21,234 nt of DNA from Campylobacteraceae bacterium (GTDB lineage: Bacteria > Campylobacterota > Campylobacteria > Campylobacterales > Sulfurovaceae). Below, in pieces: positions 1 through 7,300 of the stretch (positions within the stretch are counted from its first letter, which is position 1; the number at the start of each line of letters is the position of its first letter). Under the pieces are notes generated by a model. It was not told the origin of the DNA. It worked only from the letters and a program-made list of their open reading frames with translations, and did no database searches. Location: NCBI GenBank assembly GCA_027026055.1, contig JALVPA010000014.1, forward strand, positions 1 through 21,234, read 5' to 3'. The position numbers were made by a program, and so were the translations under genes.

Positions 1-115
1 TCACACCGTCATCACCATCGATTCGGAAACAATGTAGCATTCCTATGACAATTTGACATATTTCCATTCTTCCTGCTCAAAATCGTGTACTATACCGAAA
101 AACGAAAGGATCGGT

Positions 116-418
116 ATGGCTTCCTTCGAGGAGATACAACAGCGTCTTAAAAAACTCTTAATACGACGCTACGGTAAAACGAAGATACTCGATAAAGAAC
201 TAGCGATGACACTCGGCCTGGATCCGCAATATTACGCCGTAATCAAACGACGAAACAAAATCCCTTACGAAGCAATTGCCGATTTTTGCAAAAACGAGTG
301 CATATCGCTCAACTGGGTGCTTTTCGGTCAAAGCGAACCCTATTTGACCTTGACGCCCAATCTAAGCTATAATATGGAGTATTCTACAAAAAAGGAGAAG
401 AACCATGAGCAAACTTGA
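116..418 (+). CDS. Small CI-repressor-type helix-turn-helix regulator
   Basis: The product is 100 residues. Residues about 20-75 look like the helix-turn-helix domain of the bacteriophage CI repressor family (XRE-like), with the typical ending LNWVLFGQ at about 69-76. There is no C-terminal peptidase or dimerisation domain, so this is a stand-alone DNA-binding protein rather than a full LexA/CI-type repressor. I chose ATG at 116 because AAAGGA (105-110) sits 5 bases upstream; a longer reading from TTG at 53 would have no ribosome site and adds residues that do not look conserved. The last 14 bases overlap the start of the DUF2853 gene, and the promoter of that gene lies inside this coding sequence. 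It may regulate itself or its neighbour; that is inference. The family assignment is fairly firm, the target unknown. Confidence 0.72.
   Translation: MASFEEIQQRLKKLLIRRYGKTKILDKELAMTLGLDPQYYAVIKRRNKIPYEAIADFCKNECISLNWVLFGQSEPYLTLTPNLSYNMEYSTKKEKNHEQT
344..373 (+). promoter_or_regulatory. Sigma-70-type promoter for the DUF2853 gene
   Basis: TTGACC (344-349) and a perfect TATAAT (368-373) are separated by 18 bases. The expected start site, about 380, gives a leader of roughly 25 bases before the DUF2853 start codon. The promoter lies wholly inside the 3' end of the upstream HTH gene, so the second gene can be made independently of the first. Confidence 0.72.
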
Positions 419-743
419 CGAAAAGATCGCTCTTTATGCGGAGTCTGCCGAGAAATTGAGCTTGGGCCTCGATCGCGACTACATCGCTGCCGTTACTAAA
501 GGGTTGGGGCCTTCTATCTACAATAAAGACGCCGAAACCGTATCGTGTTCCGATAGTAGCGAACTCGAAACCGTCAAAAAAAACTTCGCACAAAAGAAGC
601 TTGGTGTCACGGACGAAACGGCAATCGATACGGCGATCAAAAAAGTCTGCGAAAAAATGGGAAGCTCCAATCGTAACAAATACAGAGCGCTTTTTTATGC
701 ACTGCTTGCAAAAGAGCTTGGCAAAGCGTCCGTTTACGCTTAA
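405..743 (+). CDS. DUF2853 family protein
   Basis: The 112-residue product is a full-length match by eye to the DUF2853 family. The segments KGLGPSIYNKDAETVSCSD (about 32-50), ELETVKKNF and GSSNRNKYRALFYALLAK (about 86-103) carry the family's most conserved residues. It is soluble, mostly helical, with no signal peptide or membrane span. DUF2853 has no established biochemical role that I know of, and I assign none. The start is supported by AAAGGAGAAG at 391-400. It overlaps the HTH gene by 14 bases but also has its own promoter (344-373), and it ends just before a hairpin terminator, so it can be a single-gene transcript. Confidence 0.85.
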   Translation: MSKLDEKIALYAESAEKLSLGLDRDYIAAVTKGLGPSIYNKDAETVSCSDSSELETVKKNFAQKKLGVTDETAIDTAIKKVCEKMGSSNRNKYRALFYALLAKELGKASVYA

Positions 744-745
744 TA

Positions 746-775
746 CTATACGCATCTGTGCGTATAGCCGTTTTA
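746..775 (+). terminator. Intrinsic terminator after the DUF2853 gene
   Basis: A perfect 9-bp stem, CTATACGCA (746-754) with TGCGTATAG (759-767), has a 4-base loop and is followed by CCGTTTTA. It starts 3 bases after the stop codon. The T run is short and the stem only moderately GC-rich, so termination may be partial. Confidence 0.65.
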
Positions 776-839
776 TACCATCCTTATCAAGACTTTAGTT
801 CAGTATTTAAACAAAAACCTCTTAAAAAAACATTACATT

Positions 840-857
840 GCGGGACTAAAGTCCCGC
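840..857. repeat. REP-like palindrome
   Basis: GCGGGACTAAAGTCCCGC is a perfect inverted repeat (arms 840-847 and 850-857). It is followed on the + strand by CTCC; read on the other strand this gives GGAG then the palindrome, a layout reminiscent of repetitive extragenic palindromes. A degenerate copy of the core, GGAACTTTAATCCCG (900-914), matches GGGACTTTAGTCCCG at 13 of 15 positions in the opposite orientation. No adjacent T run, so it is unlikely to be a simple terminator. Confidence 0.5.
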
Positions 858-1000
858 CTCCATAACATCGTTAACCATTATCCATAACATGAACGAAAAG
901 GAACTTTAATCCCGTATGAGGTTGTATCGAAGGAGCAAGGTTTTAATGTGAGGATTATTTTTGGCAAGTTGTACTTAGATTTGTGGGTTTGGGTAAAGGA

Positions 1001-1048
1001 GCTTGCTTGTAGCAAGCGACTGCACCCATCCCGCAAAGATGGAGTGCA
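1001..1048. repeat. Two adjacent hairpins downstream of fusA (REP-like or terminators)
   Basis: GCTTGCT/AGCAAGC (1001-1007 and 1011-1017, 3-base loop) lies beside a second hairpin, TGCACCCATC (1021-1030) with GATGGAGTGCA (1038-1048), 10 pairs with one bulged A and a 7-base loop. GGAG precedes the first palindrome on the + strand, as in many REP sequences. They lie 15-62 bases past the fusA stop, so they could cap the fusA mRNA, but the T runs are poor. Confidence 0.4.
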
Positions 1049-1062
1049 AATTGTCAAAAAGA

Positions 1063-3153
1063 TTAGCTGTTGCGTTTTTCTATGATCTCTTTCGCCACAT
1101 TCGCCGGCACTTCTTCGTAGTGATCAAACTCCATAGAGTAGGTCGCACGACCTTGGGTCATTGAGCGAAGATCCGTTGAGTAGCCGAACATTTCCGCAAG
1201 CGGTACAAAAGCGTTAACAATTTTGTTACCCGCTCTATCATCCATACCGTTAACTTGTCCACGTCGTTTGGAGATATCGCCGATTACATCGCCCATAAAC
1301 TCTTCGGGCACTTCCACTTCGACTTTCATCATCGGTTCGAGAATGACGGGATTTGCTTTTTTTGCACCTTCTCTAAACGCCATGGATCCCGCCAATTTAA
1401 ACGCCATTTCGGACGAGTCAACATCGTGATAACTACCGTCGTACAACGTAACCTTAACGTCTTCTACGGGATATCCCGCCTGAATACCGCGCTGCATCGC
1501 TTCTTGAATACCTTTGTCGACGGCGGGGATATACTCTTTGGGAATGACACCGCCTTTGATTTCATCCACAAACTCGTATCCCGCACCGGGTTCTTGGGGT
1601 TCGAGTTTGATAAAGACGTGACCGTACTGACCGCGTCCACCCGATTGTTTGGCATATTTGTACTCTTGATCGACCGCAGAGCGAATCGTTTCGCGATAGG
1701 CAACTTGGGGCGCACCCACTTCCGCTTCTACCTTAAATTCGCGCTTCATCCGATCGACGATAATTTCGAGGTGAAGCTCACCCATACCGGAGATAATCGT
1801 TTGTCCCGATTCTTCATCTGTATGTACGCGGAAAGAGGGGTCTTCGGCCGCCAATTTCGCCAATGCGGTACTCATCTTCTCTTGGTCAGCTTTTGTTTTC
1901 GGTTCGACCGCGACGGAGATAACCGGATCGGGGAACTCCATGCGCTCGAGTACCACTTTCTCTTTTTCATCGCAGAGCGTATCGCCCGTCGTCGTATACT
2001 TCAGACCGACAACCGCACCGATATCGCCGGCGCAGATATCTTTGACCTCTTCACGCTTAATGGCATGCATTTTCATAATACGACCGACGCGCTCTTTTTT
2101 GTTTTTTGTGGAGTTGAGCGTATAAGAGCCCGAATCGAGTTTACCGCGATAAACACGAATAAAAGTCAACTGACCGACGAAGGGGTCTGTCATAATTTTG
2201 AATGCCAATGCCGCAAACGGGCCGTCGTCGGTAGACTCGACAACCACTTCCGTATCGGGATCGTCCATCAGCGTACCACGAATAGGTTTCGCTTCAACCG
2301 GAGAAGGCAAATAGTCGACAACAGCGTCAAGCAGCGTCTGTACCCCTTTGTTTTTAAAGGCGGTACCGCACGTCATCGGAACGATCTGCATGGAGATAGT
2401 CGCTTGTTTGATACCCGCTTTAATCTCCTCTTCGGTCAGCTCTTCGCCTTCCATATATTTTTCCATTAGCTCGTCGTTACCGTCGGCTGCGGAGATCTCT
2501 TCGATCATCTTTTCGCGATACTCTTCGGCTTTTTCTCTGAGTTCGTCGCGAATCTCTTGCTCGTGGTACGCCGAACCCATTTCCGCTTCGGCGTCCCATA
2601 CGATCTCTTTCATTTTGACCAAATCGATGACGCCTTCGAAATTATCTTCGGCACCGATAGGCAATTGAATGGGTACGGGATTGCCGTTGAGACGTTCGCG
2701 GATTTGACGCTCCACTTCGTAGAAGTCCGCACCGATACGATCCATTTTGTTAACAAATACGATAGAGGGAACTTCGTAACGGTTGCGTTGTCTCCAGACA
2801 GTTTCGGATTGAGGCTGCACCCCGCCGACCGCACAAAAGACCGATACGGCACCGTCGAGAACACGCATGGAGCGCTCAACTTCGATGGTAAAGTCGACGT
2901 GCCCCGGAGTGTCGATGATGTTGATCATCTTGTTTTTCCACGTACATGTCGTCGCTGCGGAAGTAATTGTAATACCGCGCTCTTGCTCTTGTTCCATCCA
3001 GTCCATTGTCGCGGCACCGTCGTGCACCTCGCCGATTTTGTGCTCTACCCCCGTATAAAAGAGGATACGCTCCGTCGTTGTCGTTTTTCCTGCATCGATG
3101 TGCGCCGCAATACCGATATTTCTTACGTCTTCGAGTTTATGACTTCTGGGCAT
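1063..3153 (-). CDS. fusA: Elongation factor G
   Basis: EF-G, 696 residues, is the GTPase that drives translocation of tRNA and mRNA on the ribosome and, with RRF, ribosome recycling. The GTP-binding motifs are intact: P-loop AHIDAGKT (17-24), RGITIT (59-64), DTPGH (81-85) and NKMD (135-138). Domains II to V follow at normal length, including RGQYGHV in domain IV and the C-terminal YSTDLRSMTQGRA segment of domain V. The start ATG has AAGGAAG upstream, and the gene follows rpsG by 11 bases, so it is the last gene of rpsL-rpsG-fusA. The reverse-strand open frames within it are codon-bias shadows. Confidence 0.98.
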   Translation of the reverse strand: MPRSHKLEDVRNIGIAAHIDAGKTTTTERILFYTGVEHKIGEVHDGAATMDWMEQEQERGITITSAATTCTWKNKMINIIDTPGHVDFTIEVERSMRVLDGAVSVFCAVGGVQPQSETVWRQRNRYEVPSIVFVNKMDRIGADFYEVERQIRERLNGNPVPIQLPIGAEDNFEGVIDLVKMKEIVWDAEAEMGSAYHEQEIRDELREKAEEYREKMIEEISAADGNDELMEKYMEGEELTEEEIKAGIKQATISMQIVPMTCGTAFKNKGVQTLLDAVVDYLPSPVEAKPIRGTLMDDPDTEVVVESTDDGPFAALAFKIMTDPFVGQLTFIRVYRGKLDSGSYTLNSTKNKKERVGRIMKMHAIKREEVKDICAGDIGAVVGLKYTTTGDTLCDEKEKVVLERMEFPDPVISVAVEPKTKADQEKMSTALAKLAAEDPSFRVHTDEESGQTIISGMGELHLEIIVDRMKREFKVEAEVGAPQVAYRETIRSAVDQEYKYAKQSGGRGQYGHVFIKLEPQEPGAGYEFVDEIKGGVIPKEYIPAVDKGIQEAMQRGIQAGYPVEDVKVTLYDGSYHDVDSSEMAFKLAGSMAFREGAKKANPVILEPMMKVEVEVPEEFMGDVIGDISKRRGQVNGMDDRAGNKIVNAFVPLAEMFGYSTDLRSMTQGRATYSMEFDHYEEVPANVAKEIIEKRNS

Positions 3154-3164
3154 CGATTACTTCC

Positions 3165-3632
3165 TTACCATCTGTAGTGTGCGAAAGCTTTGTTCGCTTC
3201 AGCCATTTTATAGGTGTCTTCTTTCTTCTTGAACGCTGCGCCTTTTTCGGTCGCCGCATCCATCAATTCGTTGCTCAAACGCTCGATCATCGTACGTTCG
3301 TTGCGTTTTCTCGCCGCATCGACAATCCAACGAATCGCCAACGATTGTTGTCTGGCGGGTCTGACTTCGATGGGCACTTGATAGGTCGCACCGCCGACAC
3401 GTCTGCTTTTTACTTCCATAACGGGTTTGACATTTTCCATCGCTTTGTTGAAAACGTCGATAGCTTTTTCACCCGTTTTCGATTCGATTCTCTCAAGCGC
3501 ACCGTATACCACTTTTTGCGCTACACTCTTTTTACCGTCCAACATCACGGTGTTGATAAATTTCGTCAGTACTTTCGAACCGTATACGGGATCGGGAAGT
3601 ACCGGTCTGATCGGAGCTCTTCTTCTTCTCAT
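3165..3632 (-). CDS. rpsG: 30S ribosomal protein S7
   Basis: S7, 155 residues (normal for bacteria), is a primary 16S rRNA binder that nucleates the head of the small subunit and lies near the E site. The N terminus MRRRRAPIRPVLPDPVYGS, the ARQQSLAIRWIVDAARKR region and the terminal AHYRW are characteristic. AAGGA lies 5 bases before the ATG. It is the middle gene of the str operon, 126 bases after rpsL and 11 before fusA. In E. coli S7 represses its own operon by binding between rpsL and rpsG; the 126-base gap here is large enough for such a site, but I could not recognise the E. coli structure. Confidence 0.98.
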   Translation of the reverse strand: MRRRRAPIRPVLPDPVYGSKVLTKFINTVMLDGKKSVAQKVVYGALERIESKTGEKAIDVFNKAMENVKPVMEVKSRRVGGATYQVPIEVRPARQQSLAIRWIVDAARKRNERTMIERLSNELMDAATEKGAAFKKKEDTYKMAEANKAFAHYRW

Positions 3633-3758
3633 TGTTTTCCTTTCTCTTCAATCTTTCGAATGATTTACTCAAGCGTCACCCGCGAAGGATTCTCGGCGAC
3701 ACCTGTGTTCTTGTCTCTTTTTATCGACAAGACCTAACGCGATTACGCCGCAACACGA

Positions 3759-4130
3759 TTACTTGGGTCTTTTCGTACCGTACTTGGAGCGTGCCACTTT
3801 ACGATTGGCGACACCCGCCGTATCCAACGCACCGCGTACGATATGATACTTCACCCCGGGAAGGTCTTTAACCCTACCGCCGCGTACCAATACGATGGAG
3901 TGTTCTTGAAGGTTGTGTCCTTCACCGCCGATATACGAAATCACTTCGTATCCGGATGTCAGCCTCACTTTTGCGACTTTACGTAATGCAGAGTTCGGTT
4001 TTTTCGGCGTTGTCGTATAGACTCTCGTACATACCCCTCTTCTTTGGGGACAGCTTTCCAATGCAGGCGATTTGGATTTTTTAATCACCTTTTTACGCTC
4101 TTTGCGAATCAATTGGTTGATTGTAGGCAA
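3759..4130 (-). CDS. rpsL: 30S ribosomal protein S12
   Basis: S12, 123 residues, sits at the decoding centre of the small subunit and helps control accuracy. TTPKKPNSALRK (39-50) and GGRVKDLPGVKYH (84-96) are intact. K43, P42, K88 and P91, the usual sites of streptomycin-resistance changes, are wild-type, and D89 is the residue that carries a methylthio group in E. coli. The ATG is preceded by GAAAGGAAACG. It is the first gene of the rpsL-rpsG-fusA unit and follows rpoC by 178 bases, an interval with its own promoter and a long hairpin. Confidence 0.98.
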   Translation of the reverse strand: MPTINQLIRKERKKVIKKSKSPALESCPQRRGVCTRVYTTTPKKPNSALRKVAKVRLTSGYEVISYIGGEGHNLQEHSIVLVRGGRVKDLPGVKYHIVRGALDTAGVANRKVARSKYGTKRPK

Positions 4131-4190
4131 ATCGTTTCCTTTCTTTATTTGGTATTTGGGCTCTTGCGAGCGAATCGAATCCGGTGTATG

Positions 4191-4230
4191 ACACCATACG
4201 AATGCTCGCGAAAAAGTACTCGCATGGTGT
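4191..4230 (-). promoter_or_regulatory. Long hairpin in the rpsL 5' leader
   Basis: On the minus-strand transcript, ACACCATGCGA (4230-4220) pairs with TCGTATGGTGT (4201-4191): 11 pairs including one G-U. The stem can extend by four more positions with one mismatch, closing on a U-rich loop. It falls about 15-55 bases after the predicted start site. It lacks a following T run, so it is not a simple terminator; a leader control element or RNase site is possible. Confidence 0.5.
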
Positions 4231-4252
4231 CAAGATAGAAAAATGGAGCATA

Positions 4253-4258
4253 ATTATA
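4253..4258 (-). promoter_or_regulatory. -10 box of a promoter for rpsL-rpsG-fusA
   Basis: The minus strand has a perfect TATAAT (4258-4253), preceded by the T-rich run GATTTTTCC. No convincing -35 lies 16-18 bases upstream, as is common in Campylobacterota promoters. The predicted start, about 4246, gives a leader of about 115 bases before the rpsL ATG. Confidence 0.55.
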
Positions 4259-4298
4259 TCGGAAAAATCTTTGAAGTCGCTGAAATTTCGAGTTTTCG

Positions 4299-4317
4299 GC
4301 GCCTTGGATTAAGGCGC
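4299..4317 (-). other. Hairpin at the rpoC stop codon
   Basis: GCGCCTT/AAGGCGC (arms 4299-4305 and 4311-4317, 5-base loop) overlaps the rpoC stop codon (4309-4311). The minus strand continues CGAAAACTCG, without a T run, so this is more likely mRNA 3'-end protection or a weak terminator than a strong one. Read-through into rpsL is plausible. Confidence 0.45.
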
Positions 4318-7300
4318 TTCGGTGAATTTGATTTTATCAAATTCGATCATACCCGTACCAACGGGAATCAAACGTCCGATAACGACATTTTCCTTGAGAT
4401 CTTCGAGGGTATCCACTGTTCCCGCGATCGACGCGGAGGTAAGTACCTTGGTCGTATCTTGGAACGACGCCGCGGAAATAATGGAATCCGCACCGACGGC
4501 CGCTCTGGTGATACCGACCAACAGCGGCTCGGCGATAGCGGGTTCGCCGCCGAGTTTCACGACACGTTCGTTTTCCGCGCGGAACTTGCGTTTGGAAACG
4601 ATATCTCCCTCGATAAAGTTCGTATCGCCGCTTTCGATCACTTTGACTTGACGCATCATTTGCGACGTCACAATCTCGATGTGCTTATCGGAGATATTAA
4701 CCCCTTGGCGTCGATAGACCATTTGCACTTCGGAGACGATATATTCGTACAGCGCTTTTTCTCCCATCGCCGCCAAAATATCGTGACTCGATACCGTACC
4801 GTCGGTCAATCTCTCCCCGACATGCACGTATTCGCCGGGATGTACCAAAATCGTTTTGCCTTTGTCGACGAACTGTTCGGTCACTTGACCGTTTTCTCCG
4901 GTGATGATAATGCGTTCTTTCCCGCGTAGCGGCTTTCCGAAGCTCACGGTACCGTCGATTTGTGCGATAAGCGCCTGATCTTTCGGACGTCTCGCTTCGA
5001 AAAGCTCCGATACTCTCGGAAGACCGCCGGTGATGTCTTTCGACTTGATTGCCGCTTTCGGCGTTTTGGCCAAAATATCGGCGATATTGACCTCGTCTCC
5101 GTCGTTGACGAAAAGAATCGTCTTGGGTTCGAGCTGATAACGAATCAACTCTCCGCTCTCCGTCGCCAATACGATAGTCGGATTGTATGCCGTCGGGATA
5201 TGTTCGTTGAGCTCAAGACGCGTCTCTCCGGTCAATTCGTCGAACTGTTCGACCACCGTCACGCCGGGGATGATGTCTTCGAATTTCAACGTTCCTTTTT
5301 GCTCCGCGATGATAGGTTCGGAGTAAGGATCCCACTCGGCGATAACGATTTGCGTCGCTTTTTCCGGTGCGGAAAGCAATGCGCCGCGTTCGACCGTTTC
5401 GTCGTTGTCGACCTGAATCACGGAGCCTCTCGAAATATAGTGTCTGGAGGCTTCGCGATTGTTCTCGTCGACAATCACGGCAAACAAGCCTTTCTCTTCG
5501 ACCTTATCGCCTTTTTTTACCCCATCGTGCGTTTCGAGATAATCGCCTTTGAGCAAGAAGAACTTCACCGTACCTTTCGCGTCGGCATAAACGTTTTGCG
5601 TCACGGGCGCGCCGTCTTCGACTTTCAGTTCCGCCGCAAAGGGGATACGACTCGGCACCGACCACCCCTCTTTGATCACTTCGACGATCGAATCGCCTTC
5701 TTCGACCGTTTCGCCGTCTGCAAACGGTAAGAAGAGTTTTCCTTCGATTTTTCCGCCGACACCGGCCAATTCGTTGGATTTGGCCACATCCGACTTTCTG
5801 AAGTTATATTTGACTTCGTCTTCTCCTTCCGCTTGTACGGAAACGATATATTCGTCGTGCGTCACTTTAACGGAGACTTTTCCGTTGGTCACGGCTTTAA
5901 TTTTCGGCTCGACCAACAAGACACCGGCATTCCGTCTATTGGCGACAATCAGCTTGCCTTCGCTGTTTTTGTAAACGGAAAGATTGTAGTAGCGGATGAA
6001 TCCCTCTTTGGTCGCAACCACTTGACGCTCCTCTTTACCGGCCGTTGCCGTACCGCCGGTGTGGAAGGTACGTAGTGTCAATTGCGTACCGGGCTCGCCG
6101 ATCGATTGAGCGGCGATTACCCCTACCGCTTCACCCGGTTTGACCAACTTGTTGTCCGCCATATTCAATCCGTAACACTTCGCACAAATACCTTTAGGCG
6201 CTTTGCAGGTCGCCGGTGTACGAATCACAACCGCACGGACACCCGCTTCTTGGATTTTGACCGCCGTCTCTTCGTCGATCATCGTCCCTTCGCTGACCAG
6301 CACTTCATTGGTAATGGGATCGATCACGTCTTCGGCGACAACACGTCCGTAGATACGATCGGTAAGCGGTTCGATCATCTCGTTACCTATCACAATATCG
6401 GAGACTTCGATACCTTCGTGGGTACCGCAATCCTCCATAGATATTTTGACATTTTGCGCAACATCGATCAACTTACGCGTCAAATATCCCGCATTCGCCG
6501 TTTTAAGTGCGGTATCGGCCAAACCTTTACGCGCACCGTGGGTCGAAATGAAGTACTCCAAGACGTTCAATCCTTCGCGGAAATTCGACGTAATCGGCGT
6601 CTCGATAATCGATCCGTCCGATTTTGCCATCAACCCGCGCATCCCGGAAAGCTGACGAATCTGCGCAGCCGAACCCCGTGCACCGGAATCCGCCATCATA
6701 TGAATGGAGTTAAACCCGTTTTTGTCCTCTCGAATAAGACGCATCAACGCATCCGCGATTTCGTTGTTCGCATCGGTCCAGATATCGATAATTTTGTTAT
6801 AGCGCTCTTGGTCGGTTAACAAACCTGCGGCAAACTGTTTTTGAATCTCTTTGACCCCTTCTTTCGCTTTGCGAACCACCTCTTCTTTGACGGGAGGAAT
6901 TTTGATATCGTCTACCGAAATCGACACCCCAACCTTGGTGGCGTAACGGAATCCCATATCTTTCAAATCGTCCAAAAACCCCGCCGTTTGCGCCACACCG
7001 CCATGTTTGTAGATATAGTCGACCAATGCGCCGATATCTTTCTTTTTGAGTACTTTATTCCAATACTTTTCGGGAACGTAGTCGGGTATGATCGATTTGA
7101 GAAGCAAACGTCCCGCCGTCGTCGTAACGATGCGCCCCTCGACGATGGTACGGATACGTGCGTTCAAATCCAACGCTCCTTGTTCAAAAGCGATTTCCAC
7201 CTCTTCGATACTTCCGAAGAGCTTGTGCTCGCCTTTGACATCGTTTTTTTCGAGCGTCAAATAGTAAAGCCCCAAAATCATATCCTGAGACGGTACCGCA

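Larger units (their letters stand above)
744..1062. other. Gene-free interval between convergent DUF2853 and fusA genes
   Basis: This stretch of 319 bases has no credible reading frame. After the terminator at 746-775 it holds three inverted repeats (840-857, 1001-1017, 1021-1048), a degenerate copy of the first palindrome's core (900-914) and a 9-base direct repeat CCATAACAT (860-868 and 882-890). The two hairpins nearest fusA could end the fusA transcript, but neither is followed by a good T run on the minus strand. Confidence 0.7.

Noticed and set aside
1..48. Possible tails or starts of genes at the left edge, such as a + frame ending ITIDSETM at 37
   Set aside because: Too few residues to recognise a family; several frames are equally open by chance.
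53..115. TTG start at 53 for the HTH gene and TTGACA at 53-58 as its -35 box
   Set aside because: ATG at 116 has a good ribosome site and TTG does not. The -35-like sequence has no -10 at 16-18 bases; the nearest TACTAT (88-93) is 29 bases away.
116..743. Remnant prophage suggested by the CI-type HTH protein
   Set aside because: No integrase, terminase, structural gene or attachment repeats; stand-alone CI-type HTH genes are common outside phages.
838..1036. TTGCGGGA and TCCCGCAA as terminal inverted repeats of a MITE
   Set aside because: An 8-base match in 200 bases is expected by chance and no target-site duplication flanks it.
4228..4233. Minus-strand TTGACA as a -35 box for rpsL
   Set aside because: No -10-like sequence lies 15-19 bases downstream; the bases are part of or beside the leader hairpin, and a TATAAT upstream fits better.
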